Positions 1 through 7,326 of a DNA stretch of 64,000 nucleotides are shown piece by piece. The position numbers and the translations under genes were made by a program. The stretch's first letter is position 1; each line of letters opens with the position of its first letter. This stretch comes from an uncultured Robinsoniella sp. (GTDB lineage Bacteria; Bacillota; Clostridia; Lachnospirales; Lachnospiraceae): the NCBI GenBank assembly GCA_900539655.1, contig UQCR01000008.1, positions 40,780 through 104,779 of the forward strand, read 5' to 3'. Under the pieces are notes generated by a model. That model did no database searches. It had not been told where the DNA came from and worked only from the letters and a program-made list of their open reading frames with translations.

Positions 1-483
1 GGGCAGACATCCATTGTAGCAGCAAAGATGGGTCAACAGCGTACCTGCTGCCGGAGGAAAACGCTCACTGTGAAATACACTCTGATACACCATTATAAAT
101 GGTATACTGCCAAAAAAATCATGGATATCCAGTTTTAAAATTTTTTCCTGTCCTGTATGTCCGGATACATTAGATACAATGGTGACTCCCTTACGATAAG
201 CGGTTGCATATGATGATGCCGGGAGCTGATCAAGGATATGATGAAGAATATTTCTCTGGACCAGTTTTAACAGCGTGTCCGGTATGCACAGCTTCCGGCT
301 GGTACCGTCCCGTTTGGGGATTAATGCAGTACGGTAGTGTCCGGGTATATGATTGCTAAGTGCATACAGGCATGCGATCTGCCGCTCCTTGGACCAATTC
401 ATCTCCCCAAACAATTGAAATTCAGTTAGCAGCTTACGGCAATGTTCCCGGGTGCAATATTTCCACAAACTCTGATCTCCCAT
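1..483 (-). CDS. Retron-type reverse transcriptase, N-terminal 161 residues (cut by window edge)
   Basis: The minus strand is open from an ATG at 483 to the window edge, and a GGAGG ribosome site (490-494) stands 6 nt before that start. Residues 54-69 (IPKRDGTSRKLCIPD) followed by LLKLVQRNIL match the first RT blocks. YRKG at 96-99, then IVSN and a His at 109, match the retron-type block 2. LKLDIHDFFGSI around 116-127 is RT motif A with catalytic Asp119. The frame ends at CYNGCLP, where the family normally continues with QGAPTSP, so the YxDD motif and the thumb lie outside the window. The arrangement of the motifs and the structured RNA upstream favour a retron RT over a group II intron or DGR enzyme. 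The gene would make branched msDNA from its ncRNA. Any effector gene would lie beyond the left edge. Confidence 0.85.
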   Translation of the reverse strand, partial: MGDQSLWKYCTREHCRKLLTEFQLFGEMNWSKERQIACLYALSNHIPGHYRTALIPKRDGTSRKLCIPDTLLKLVQRNILHHILDQLPASSYATAYRKGVTIVSNVSGHTGQEKILKLDIHDFFGSIPFIMVYQSVFHSERFPPAAGTLLTHLCCYNGCLP

Positions 484-559
484 TTCTTACCTCCATCCTA
501 GATTTCCCGGCGTAAATTCGCCACTATATAGCACCCGCTATCCTCTGTTAATACCCCGG

Positions 560-838
560 GAGACACTATGTATTTCAAGCCGGACATTCAAATACAGGTA
601 AATGAATGATCCGGCCCGCTGTAAGATGGCTGAGACAATACAAAAAGGTGATACGTAAAATGCGAAGCTGTACGAGCCGAAGGCGGCGGCGCACAAGCAT
701 TGTGCAGAAGTACATCGCAGCAGTTTACGGCGTGCAGGCACGGCTGCACCAGTCTTCGATAACACATATCCGGACAGCGACTCGCTGCCCGGCCAGAGAG
801 AATGTCTCCGGAAATACTAATGTCTCTGCCAATCTATG
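560..838 (-). ncRNA. Candidate retron msr-msd RNA
   Basis: This 0.3 kb has no convincing gene and ends about 76 nt before the RT start, where retron RNAs normally lie. Its ends pair: plus-strand 812-826 (AAATACTAATGTCTC) and 560-575 (GAGACACTATGTATTT) form two 6-bp blocks around a small internal loop, as a1/a2 repeats do. Inside are a hairpin at 770-792 (10 bp, 3-nt loop) and a weaker one near 733-750. A long rod at 654-729 has three stacked helices (654-659/724-729, 661-665/715-719, 669-673/710-714) capped by hairpins 676-687 and 691-705. Another hairpin lies at 579-615. The rod is the best msd candidate. The branching guanosine cannot be fixed by eye. A second copy of the a1 core (803-811) offers alternative pairing. 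Confidence 0.7.
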
Positions 839-843
839 TCTTT

Positions 844-873
844 ATCATACCATAATTATGGAAGAGTTGTAAA
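844..873 (-). promoter_or_regulatory. Promoter of the retron RNA/RT
   Basis: On the minus strand TTTACA (868-873) and TATGAT (844-849) are separated by 18 nt. Both match the sigma-70 consensus in five of six positions. The expected start near 838 lies about a dozen nucleotides before the a1 repeat, which supports one transcript for ncRNA and RT. Confidence 0.6.
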
Positions 874-892
874 TTTTATTTTATCAGAGCAC

Positions 893-3256
893 TTACTCCG
901 TAATTAAGTTATAGGGTGTGATCCTGCGTATTCTGCCGGCAATGAAATATCCCAGTACATAGCTTACCACGATAATACCCGCTATAATACCTGCAACCCC
1001 CAGCGGCTGTATGATAAAATTGGCATTCATAACCCCCAGGCTTTTAAATAATACAGAGATAACCCGGTTCATCGTCACCATACTGATCAAGCCCCCAGCC
1101 ACTGCACCGGCTGCTATAGGCGGCATTAAGCTGAATATAATCTGCCGTATGATCTGTCCTGTTGTAAACCCGATAGACTTCTGAATTCCATAATACCTCT
1201 TCTGCCTGGTTATCATCATCCTTATAATCAGATACAGCACCAGCGTAATAACAAGAACGGTCGTACATAATATGCCAATCGCTATAATCGTTGTCATCTT
1301 AGAATATATATTAATGGTGCTGAATATAACCTCTTTGTTCTTTGTGAGGGAAATATTATCCTCGCCATATCTGTTATTAATATCCTTCTCAAAAGCCGCC
1401 AGCGCCCCATCATCACTTTGGTTCAGATATACATATAGATTACTTTGCTTAAATGCAGGCAGGATTTCTTCAATCCCTTCTTTCGTTACCATGATGTCCA
1501 TTCCCAGATAAAATGAACCCTGTGTAAGCCCTGTCACCAGATATTCCTTCTGTTCATTTCCAGATTCTACTGTGATTGTGTCTCCGATATCTTTTCCAAG
1601 TACCTCGGACAACAGGACACCCATCGCCGCCTCATTGTCATGTTTGGGATAACGCCCTTTAAAAACAGTGTTATTTTCTATCATCTGAAAATCTTCTAAT
1701 ACTGTGGTCATACAGTCTGTTCCGTTTACCCTGGTACTGAGTGTATCATAATAAAAGGTCTTCCTTACATTGCCCATATCCTGAATCTTATCCTGAAATG
1801 ACCTTGCTTTTTCATTTTTCGGAAGTACCACCACAAAGTCCGCCATTTCGGCTCCGATAATATTTAAAAAAGAATCTTTTTCCACGGCTATATTGTAATA
1901 CATGGTCCATGCAAATAGTGCAACGAATGTCAGGAAGGAAATTATAAGCCCAATCATAATGTTCTTTTTTGTATTCTGCAGAGTGTTTTTAAAAGCTAAC
2001 AGAAAGTTCAGGGGCCCCCTGGAATGATCCAGCGGAATCACATTGCTACGAAAACTGTGGGTGGCTATTCCGCCCCGGATCGCCATAATCGGATGCAGAT
2101 GGTTGATTCTGCCGGAGGCAAAAAAAGCAATGCTTCCTGTTATGATAAAGATTAATACAATGACCATTATACTGATGGCAGCATGAAATCCCTGATGCCA
2201 CACAATTCCGGTCTGAGCTGAAAACAATTCATTGATAAGAGGCAGAACACCATAAGATGCTATGACTCCCAGTACTGCCCCTATACCTCCGGCTGCCGCA
2301 AACTGCAGCACAAAGGAGATGACGATCTGTCTGCTTGTATATCCCAGTGCTTTCAGTACGCCTACATTTTTCATATCTTCTTCAATCATATTGATAATCC
2401 GAAAGCGGATTACCACTGTGCTGATCAAAACAATAATCAATGCAAAGCTAATCATAATCGACCCGCCGATATTGGAGGTCAGAGTCCTGGCACGCACCCC
2501 CAATACCGCATCCTGACACCATAAATTCATGGCGGTGCCTTCCAGACGCTGCGTTCCTGACATCTGCTTCTTAAAATCAGAAGTCAGATTCACAGAGTCG
2601 TGATAATCATCCATCCTTGCTGAAACCAGCGTTCCGGGATGATTCCATTCCCTGCAATCCTTCTGCAGTTTTTTAAAATCCTCCTCCTTTAGATATGCTC
2701 CTATTCCTCCCAGATTAATGGAACTGGTGAGGGATACATCTTCTATGAAGCCTGCTATGGGAAATTCAAAGGTTTTATTGTTAATCCGAATGTCAAAAGT
2801 TCCCCCGATTTTATGATATCCTCCGGTCTTCATAATGTAAGGCAGATAGATCCCCTCCTGTATGGATGCATCCTTCTCCACAATACGAAGTTTTGAGATA
2901 TCTCTGCTGTCTCCCAGACTTGTAATCAGAAATACCTGTTCCAGCCTGCTGTCACCATAGGGAATGGAGGCTCCCGGGAAGATCAGAACCTTCTGCGTCT
3001 CAACCTGGTTTACACCTGCATAATTCCGTATAAATGTAATATTCTTATCCTTATCGTCACTTTCCGGCAATGCCGCCATAAAATGAGCCCCGTTCAGTTC
3101 CTCCATCCGATTCAGAAAAGAACGCTGGTAATTAAAGAATACCAATGCTCCCGTATTTAATATCGTAACTGCAATGACAATCAATAAGAACAATGACAGC
3201 ATTTGGCCTTTACTCTTTTTCAGATAAGATTTTATCAACATTCCTGTAGTTTCCAT
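893..3256 (-). CDS. ABC transporter permease with two FtsX domains
   Basis: This 787-residue membrane protein has one helix near residue 20, a large extracytoplasmic region and a three-helix FtsX block in the first half. The plan repeats in the second half, ending with a three-helix FtsX block in the last 130 residues. It resembles MacB/BceB-type permeases, which move or detach peptides from the membrane rather than import nutrients. The ATG at 3256 directly follows the stop of the ATPase gene and has a GGGGTGG-like ribosome site. An upstream in-frame start at 3322 would overlap the ATPase and is less likely. With the ATPase at 3258-4016 and the two-component genes at 4567-6544 it forms a peptide-antibiotic sensing and export module. 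The substrate is unknown. Confidence 0.85.
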   Translation of the reverse strand: METTGMLIKSYLKKSKGQMLSLFLLIVIAVTILNTGALVFFNYQRSFLNRMEELNGAHFMAALPESDDKDKNITFIRNYAGVNQVETQKVLIFPGASIPYGDSRLEQVFLITSLGDSRDISKLRIVEKDASIQEGIYLPYIMKTGGYHKIGGTFDIRINNKTFEFPIAGFIEDVSLTSSINLGGIGAYLKEEDFKKLQKDCREWNHPGTLVSARMDDYHDSVNLTSDFKKQMSGTQRLEGTAMNLWCQDAVLGVRARTLTSNIGGSIMISFALIIVLISTVVIRFRIINMIEEDMKNVGVLKALGYTSRQIVISFVLQFAAAGGIGAVLGVIASYGVLPLINELFSAQTGIVWHQGFHAAISIMVIVLIFIITGSIAFFASGRINHLHPIMAIRGGIATHSFRSNVIPLDHSRGPLNFLLAFKNTLQNTKKNIMIGLIISFLTFVALFAWTMYYNIAVEKDSFLNIIGAEMADFVVVLPKNEKARSFQDKIQDMGNVRKTFYYDTLSTRVNGTDCMTTVLEDFQMIENNTVFKGRYPKHDNEAAMGVLLSEVLGKDIGDTITVESGNEQKEYLVTGLTQGSFYLGMDIMVTKEGIEEILPAFKQSNLYVYLNQSDDGALAAFEKDINNRYGEDNISLTKNKEVIFSTINIYSKMTTIIAIGILCTTVLVITLVLYLIIRMMITRQKRYYGIQKSIGFTTGQIIRQIIFSLMPPIAAGAVAGGLISMVTMNRVISVLFKSLGVMNANFIIQPLGVAGIIAGIIVVSYVLGYFIAGRIRRITPYNLITE

Positions 3257-3257
3257 C

Positions 3258-4016
3258 TTACCACCCCATTTCTTCCAGAAAATCACGCAGTATCCCGATA
3301 CGGTCATGATCACTTTCCTCATAATCCCTTAAACGGCATTCTCCGCATATAATACCGTCCTTAAGATAAATAATCCGATTTCCTCTAAGTGCAGAACGCA
3401 GATCATGCGTCACCATAATCATGCTCTGTCCTTCCTGGTGGCATTTCGTGAAAGTATCCAGAACTGCTTTTCCGTGGGCAGAATTCAGCGCACCGGTGGG
3501 TTCATCGGCAAACACGATTTCAGGTTTGTTTATCAGCGCTCTGACAATTCCTGCTCTCTGTGCTTCTCCTCCGGATAATTGGGACGGAAACTTCTTCCAC
3601 AGATTTTCTTCCAGCCCTACCTGCTTCAGAAGATCCTTTCCCCTGTCCGCCACTGCCCTTTTATTTTTATCAGCCAGCAGTCCAACAGCCATAACGTTAT
3701 CCAGAACACTCATATTTTCCAGGAGATAAATCTGCTGAAAGACAAATCCACAGTGTCTGCGTCTGAAAACCGCAAGTTTGTCATTGCTGTATCCGGAGAT
3801 TTTTACATTCCCATAGCAGATATCTCCAAGGGTTGGTTTATCCATCCCTGACAGTGCATATAGCAGAGTTGATTTGCCAGCCCCGGATGCGCCCATTATT
3901 ACGGTAAAATCCCCCTTTTCGAAACTGATGTCCAGATTTCTCAGAACATGCTGCTGTATCCCTTCATTTGAAAACGTCTTACATAATTTATTTGTAGATA
4001 ATATGATTTCTCCCAT
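3258..4016 (-). CDS. ABC transporter ATPase (MacB/LolD/BceA type)
   Basis: A 252-residue ATPase with Walker A GASGAGKST at 42-50, Q-loop in FVFQQ, signature LSGGEAQRAG and Walker B IVFADEPTGALNS. The DEPTGALNS ending is typical of the LolD/MacB/BceA group that drives FtsX-type permeases. The ATG has a GAGGAG ribosome site four nt upstream. The stop sits one nt before the permease start, so the two are translated together. The promoter region (4017-4134) carries a phased repeat array likely bound by the response regulator encoded at 5858-6544. Confidence 0.9.
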   Translation of the reverse strand: MGEIILSTNKLCKTFSNEGIQQHVLRNLDISFEKGDFTVIMGASGAGKSTLLYALSGMDKPTLGDICYGNVKISGYSNDKLAVFRRRHCGFVFQQIYLLENMSVLDNVMAVGLLADKNKRAVADRGKDLLKQVGLEENLWKKFPSQLSGGEAQRAGIVRALINKPEIVFADEPTGALNSAHGKAVLDTFTKCHQEGQSMIMVTHDLRSALRGNRIIYLKDGIICGECRLRDYEESDHDRIGILRDFLEEMGW

Positions 4017-4079
4017 TTTTCTCCTCTTCCAGACAAATCCATGCCCCTATAAAATAAGATTACCGGTTACGATAGGTTT

Positions 4080-4134
4080 ATTCTACACGGAAAATTCTTA
4101 GCGTGTCTTTAGCGGATTCTTAACCAATCCTTAA
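4080..4134 (-). promoter_or_regulatory. Phased heptamer array, probable response-regulator operator with -10 box
   Basis: Four heptamers, TTCTTAG (4095-4101), TCTTTAG (4106-4112), TTCTTAA (4117-4123) and TCCTTAA (4128-4134), repeat with an exact 11-bp period. OmpR-family regulators bind side by side on one DNA face at such spacing. On the minus strand a TAGAAT -10 box (4080-4085) lies just downstream, so the array covers the -35 region of the ABC operon. No good -35 hexamer is visible, as expected for an activated promoter. Confidence 0.6.
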
Positions 4135-4304
4135 ATGTTGAAAATTGTGTAATTCCAGCTATTCTGTTAAATACTATAGATAATTCCATCTTAGCAGCAT
4201 CGTTTTCAAAACCTCCACGGAATGAATAAGCCTGCAAATCAAATCTTTCATTTCGGATAAACCGGGTATATAATTGAAGAAAAAAAGAAAAGGAGAAAAT
4301 CTTG

Positions 4305-4604
4305 ATGAAATATTTTATGATCGAAGGTACCATTCTGGACGCCGATATCATGACTGATGAAATTATGAAAGAACATATGGCATATACACAAAAGGCAATG
4401 GATGACGGTACCACCCTGATCTCAGGGTTGAAAACGGATATGAGCGGCGGAGTATTTATAATGAGCGCCGCTTCTACAGAAAAAATAGAGTCCTATCTCT
4501 CCCATGAACCTTTCAAAATCCATGGGATACAGGAATACAGGATAATTGAATTTGACTGCCACTACTTTAATCCAGGCCCGGCTGAATTTTTCCGGCAAGC
4601 CTGA
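4305..4604 (+). CDS. YciI-like protein
   Basis: A 99-residue protein with the YCII-family pattern: the first strand MKYFMIEGT, a central HMAYTQKAMDDG helix, SGGVFIMSA, and a C-terminal GIQEYRIIEFD strand. The family forms small dimeric alpha-beta barrels and includes enzymes acting on small aromatic or chlorinated compounds, but most members have no assigned reaction. A TTG just before the ATG could also start translation; the ATG at 4305 has AGGAG nine nt upstream and fits the family start. The gene sits between the ABC operon and its two-component system on the opposite strand. Its tail overlaps the kinase gene by 38 bp in convergent orientation. Confidence 0.7.
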   Translation: MKYFMIEGTILDADIMTDEIMKEHMAYTQKAMDDGTTLISGLKTDMSGGVFIMSAASTEKIESYLSHEPFKIHGIQEYRIIEFDCHYFNPGPAEFFRQA

Positions 4605-5865
4605 TATATATCGTCACCTGAAAGCCACCTTCATAATTATCACAGCTGATACTGCCTCCCATCTGTTCCATAAAATACCGGGACAGATATAAGCCAAGCC
4701 CTGCACCGCTCTTCTGTTTTGCATTTCTGCCCCTGTAAAATTTCTCAAAAAGCAATGGCAAATCTTCACTGGCTGCACCGTTACCAAAGTCCCGGAAACA
4801 AACAGCCAGATAATCTCCTTCACAGGAGGCAGAAATCTCAATGGCAGTATTTGCATATTTATAGGAATTGTGAATTATATTATCAATTACCTGCTGGATT
4901 CTCAGTGGATCCGCTACAATCATGCATTCCGGAACTGCCCGCAGAGCGGCCAGATGGCTGTAATCAGATGCCGCCACATAAGTGCTCAACGTCTCGCTGC
5001 ACAGTTCCAAAGGATCTACTTTCAATTTTTCCAAATCTTCCATGGTTGCCTGAAACAGGTTCGTGACCAGTTGGTTAATCTGTTCTGCTTTCTGTCCAAT
5101 GGTCTCCAACTGATTTTTCTCTTTACTGCTTCTTGGAAATGCCAGCATTAGCTCTGAGATGGCCTGTATGGAGGCAACAGGAGTCTTAATATCATGGCTT
5201 AGTGATGCAACCAGTTCCTTTTTACTTTGATTCGCCAGACGTTCATTTTCCTTGGCCCTTTTCAATTCATCACGCATCAGGTCAAAGCTTTCCGTAAATG
5301 CCCCAAATACATTAGTATGGTCCATTTCCAGCGGAACATTAAAGTCTCCCCTTGCGATATTCCTGGCAAAACGCTCCATTCTCTGAAACGGCAGAAACAT
5401 CTCTTTTCGCAAATACAAATAAAAGCAGACAATACATAGCAAAATACCGCTAAGCAGAACTACTCCGCACACCAAATATTGTTGGCTTCTCTTTTGCAGG
5501 AGTTTAGGTGTTGCATTATGAAATACTGCTTTGCCAAGTAATGCCCCATCTTTTTCGATATCTGCAATCGTATCCCCATTGACGATGGCTTCTGACAGGC
5601 TGGAAGAGAGGCCTTCACCGGTTGCGTCCAGTACTTTTCCTCCCCGGTCAAATATGGTAAATGGCAAAGTACTGGCATCATTCATTCCCGGTATGCTTCT
5701 CCCCTGTACTAAATCATCCCAATGAGCTACGGCCTGTTTTACCACATCGTTCACAGCAGTGATATCCAGCTTCTGCACTTTTACATCTGTCCCTGCCCAG
5801 AACATAAATGCAGCCATCATTACAATGAAGGCAGCTATCACCGCTATGAAACCCTTTTTAATCAC
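4567..5865 (-). CDS. Sensor histidine kinase
   Basis: A membrane kinase of 432 residues. Two helices flank an extracytoplasmic region of about 105 residues, followed by a HAMP-like linker, the H-box SLSHDIKTP with phospho-acceptor His224, and a HATPase domain with the GAGLGLYLS glycine box near the end. The GTG at 5865 is chosen because AGGAGG stands 6-7 nt before it and because it overlaps the regulator stop by 8 nt. Longer ATG starts at 5886 and 5880 are possible. Its extracytoplasmic domain is longer than the tiny loop of BceS kinases, so it may sense a ligand itself. Confidence 0.88.
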   Translation of the reverse strand: MIKKGFIAVIAAFIVMMAAFMFWAGTDVKVQKLDITAVNDVVKQAVAHWDDLVQGRSIPGMNDASTLPFTIFDRGGKVLDATGEGLSSSLSEAIVNGDTIADIEKDGALLGKAVFHNATPKLLQKRSQQYLVCGVVLLSGILLCIVCFYLYLRKEMFLPFQRMERFARNIARGDFNVPLEMDHTNVFGAFTESFDLMRDELKRAKENERLANQSKKELVASLSHDIKTPVASIQAISELMLAFPRSSKEKNQLETIGQKAEQINQLVTNLFQATMEDLEKLKVDPLELCSETLSTYVAASDYSHLAALRAVPECMIVADPLRIQQVIDNIIHNSYKYANTAIEISASCEGDYLAVCFRDFGNGAASEDLPLLFEKFYRGRNAKQKSGAGLGLYLSRYFMEQMGGSISCDNYEGGFQVTIYIRLAGKIQPGLD

Positions 5866-6544
5866 GGTACTCCTCCTCATAGACATATCCGGTTCCCCAA
5901 ATTGTTTTAATTCGTTTCGGGGAATTGGGATTCTCTTCTATTTTTTCACGAATTCTGCGTATATGCACATTCAGTGTTCCATCTCCGGTAACAGAATCTT
6001 TCCATACCTTACGGAACAATTCATCTTTTGGTATCATGCGGTTCGCATTCTGCACCAGATATTCCAGAAGCTGATATTCCATAGTTTTCAGTTTTAACAA
6101 TGTACCATCTAAACTTGCCCGGGAATTCTTATAGTCCACAACCAGACCTCTGTCCTCAAAGACTTCTCTGGTATTGGACAAGCTCTGGCGTCTGAGCACA
6201 GCCTTTACTTTTGCCAGCAGGATACTTAACGGGTAAGGCTTTTTGATATAATCATCCCCGCCAATATTTAAAGCAATCAGAACGTCATCATCACTGGTTC
6301 TTGCACTGATAAACAAAATAGGGACCTGTATTTTTTCCCTGAGTTCTTTACACAGGGTAAATCCGGAATCATTCCCAAGGTTGATATCCAGAAGAATCAA
6401 CTCTGCCATATTCTCTTTAAAAAAGTCCAGGCATTGGTCTTTTGTATAAACAACCGTTGTCTTCACATCAAACATATTAAAATATTCACAGGTGCTGTCC
6501 GCAAGCGCTTCTTCATCATCAACGATCAGGCAGTCATATTTCAT
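5858..6544 (-). CDS. OmpR-family response regulator
   Basis: A 228-residue regulator with acidic pocket DD at 9-10, phospho-acceptor Asp53 (LLDINLG), the conserved Lys in YIKKPYP, and a C-terminal winged helix ending in RIKTIWGTGYVY. It is the first gene of the regulator-kinase pair and overlaps the kinase by 8 nt. The phased array at 4095-4134 in front of the ABC operon is its most likely target. The ribosome site is weak, with only CCGGG upstream of the ATG. Confidence 0.9.
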   Translation of the reverse strand: MKYDCLIVDDEEALADSTCEYFNMFDVKTTVVYTKDQCLDFFKENMAELILLDINLGNDSGFTLCKELREKIQVPILFISARTSDDDVLIALNIGGDDYIKKPYPLSILLAKVKAVLRRQSLSNTREVFEDRGLVVDYKNSRASLDGTLLKLKTMEYQLLEYLVQNANRMIPKDELFRKVWKDSVTGDGTLNVHIRRIREKIEENPNSPKRIKTIWGTGYVYEEEYRD

Positions 6545-6618
6545 ATTTTTTACCCGGTGTTACAGAATTTCTTCTGCAATCCTTCCCTTTCTTCTATCCG
6601 GCATTTCGCTTTTAAATG

Positions 6619-6648
6619 AAAAAAGTGCCCCCGAACGGACACTTTTTT
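6619..6648. terminator. Bidirectional hairpin between divergent genes
   Basis: AAAAAAGTG (6619-6627) pairs with CACTTTTTT (6640-6648), giving a stem followed by T-runs on both strands. It lies between two divergently transcribed genes, so it ends neither. It may be an attenuator in a leader or the end of an unannotated short RNA. Confidence 0.55.
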
Positions 6649-6709
6649 ATAATTTTTATGCTACTATATTACCACAAAATCGCGATTTTTTCAAGCCTTG
6701 TAGTTTCAA

Positions 6710-6832
6710 TTCCCGGGGTGTATATAATATATGTTACTGTTCACTTTCCCTGGGTGCACCGTTGCTGTGCAGCGAAATTGTCCAGCACGGTCCGAACATT
6801 AACTTATATACCTGTTAATTTCCTGGGGTACA
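6710..6832 (+). repeat. Three near-identical 13-mers upstream of the DUF6323 gene
   Basis: TTCCCGGGGTGTA (6710-6722), TTCCCTGGGTGCA (6746-6758) and TTCCTGGGGTACA (6820-6832) share at least 10 of 13 positions pairwise. Their starts are 36 and 74 bp apart, about one and two times 37. The last ends 35 bp before the ATG at 6868. They look like operator sites for a regulator that is not encoded next to them. The rest of the 323-nt gap 6545-6867 holds only the hairpin at 6619-6648 and an AT-rich stretch with TATAAT at 6723-6728. Confidence 0.5.
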
Positions 6833-6867
6833 TTCCCCCGGATGCTATGGAAAGAAAGGATATTCGT

Positions 6868-7326
6868 ATGAATGATTCCGCACTGACTTCATTTCTTCTA
6901 AACGCAGATCGCCAAAGTTCTCTCACTGCTCTTGTTTCCTGTAACCAATTCACACATCAGTTTGGTGTATCACTCTCAGAAGAAGATGCTGCACAGCTTC
7001 TGGAATGCCGCAGAGAATCCCTGACAGAATTTGGGAGAATTGAATTTGAAGGGGGTATTCTCCCAAAACTGATCTATACATTTTGTGATTCCCCTTACAT
7101 TTACCAGGATAATTATCTGGACACCCTTATTACACTCCAAAATATATTTTACCTGTATAAAAATGAATCTCTGGATGAATTAAGTGATGATGAACTGCTC
7201 CAGTATATGAAAACGCATTTTGAAGGGGAATGCCAGGGTTCCCTGGAATATCTGGAAGATACCTGCCTGAATAATTTCTGTCGTAAAATCCGCAAGGGAT
7301 GGAGAGGAGCATTTGATGAAGAATAG
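6868..7326 (+). CDS. DUF6323 family protein
   Basis: A 152-residue soluble protein beginning MNDSALTSFLLNAD. The acidic, mostly helical sequence with FGVSLSEEDAAQLLECR and GGILPKLIYTFCDSPYI is what I recall for DUF6323, a family of unknown function in Clostridia. AGAAAGGA stands 7 nt before the ATG at 6868. The longer in-frame reading from 6616 runs through the hairpin and the 13-mers and is not credible. The last 14 nt overlap the next gene, and the two families are usually found together, so a joint role is likely. Confidence 0.6.
   Translation: MNDSALTSFLLNADRQSSLTALVSCNQFTHQFGVSLSEEDAAQLLECRRESLTEFGRIEFEGGILPKLIYTFCDSPYIYQDNYLDTLITLQNIFYLYKNESLDELSDDELLQYMKTHFEGECQGSLEYLEDTCLNNFCRKIRKGWRGAFDEE

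Noticed and set aside
1..483. Group II intron or DGR reverse transcriptase
   Set aside because: No intron ends, maturase features or template repeat are visible; the RKG and LDIxxFF blocks plus the upstream RNA fit a retron better.
538..872. Open frames on both strands between the RT and the permease
   Set aside because: They lack ribosome sites and family features, and they lie in the strongly paired RNA region, so they are by-products of the ncRNA sequence.
6616..6867. N-terminal extension of the DUF6323 protein
   Set aside because: The extension translates the hairpin and the 13-mer repeats; a good ribosome site exists at 6853-6860 before the shorter start.
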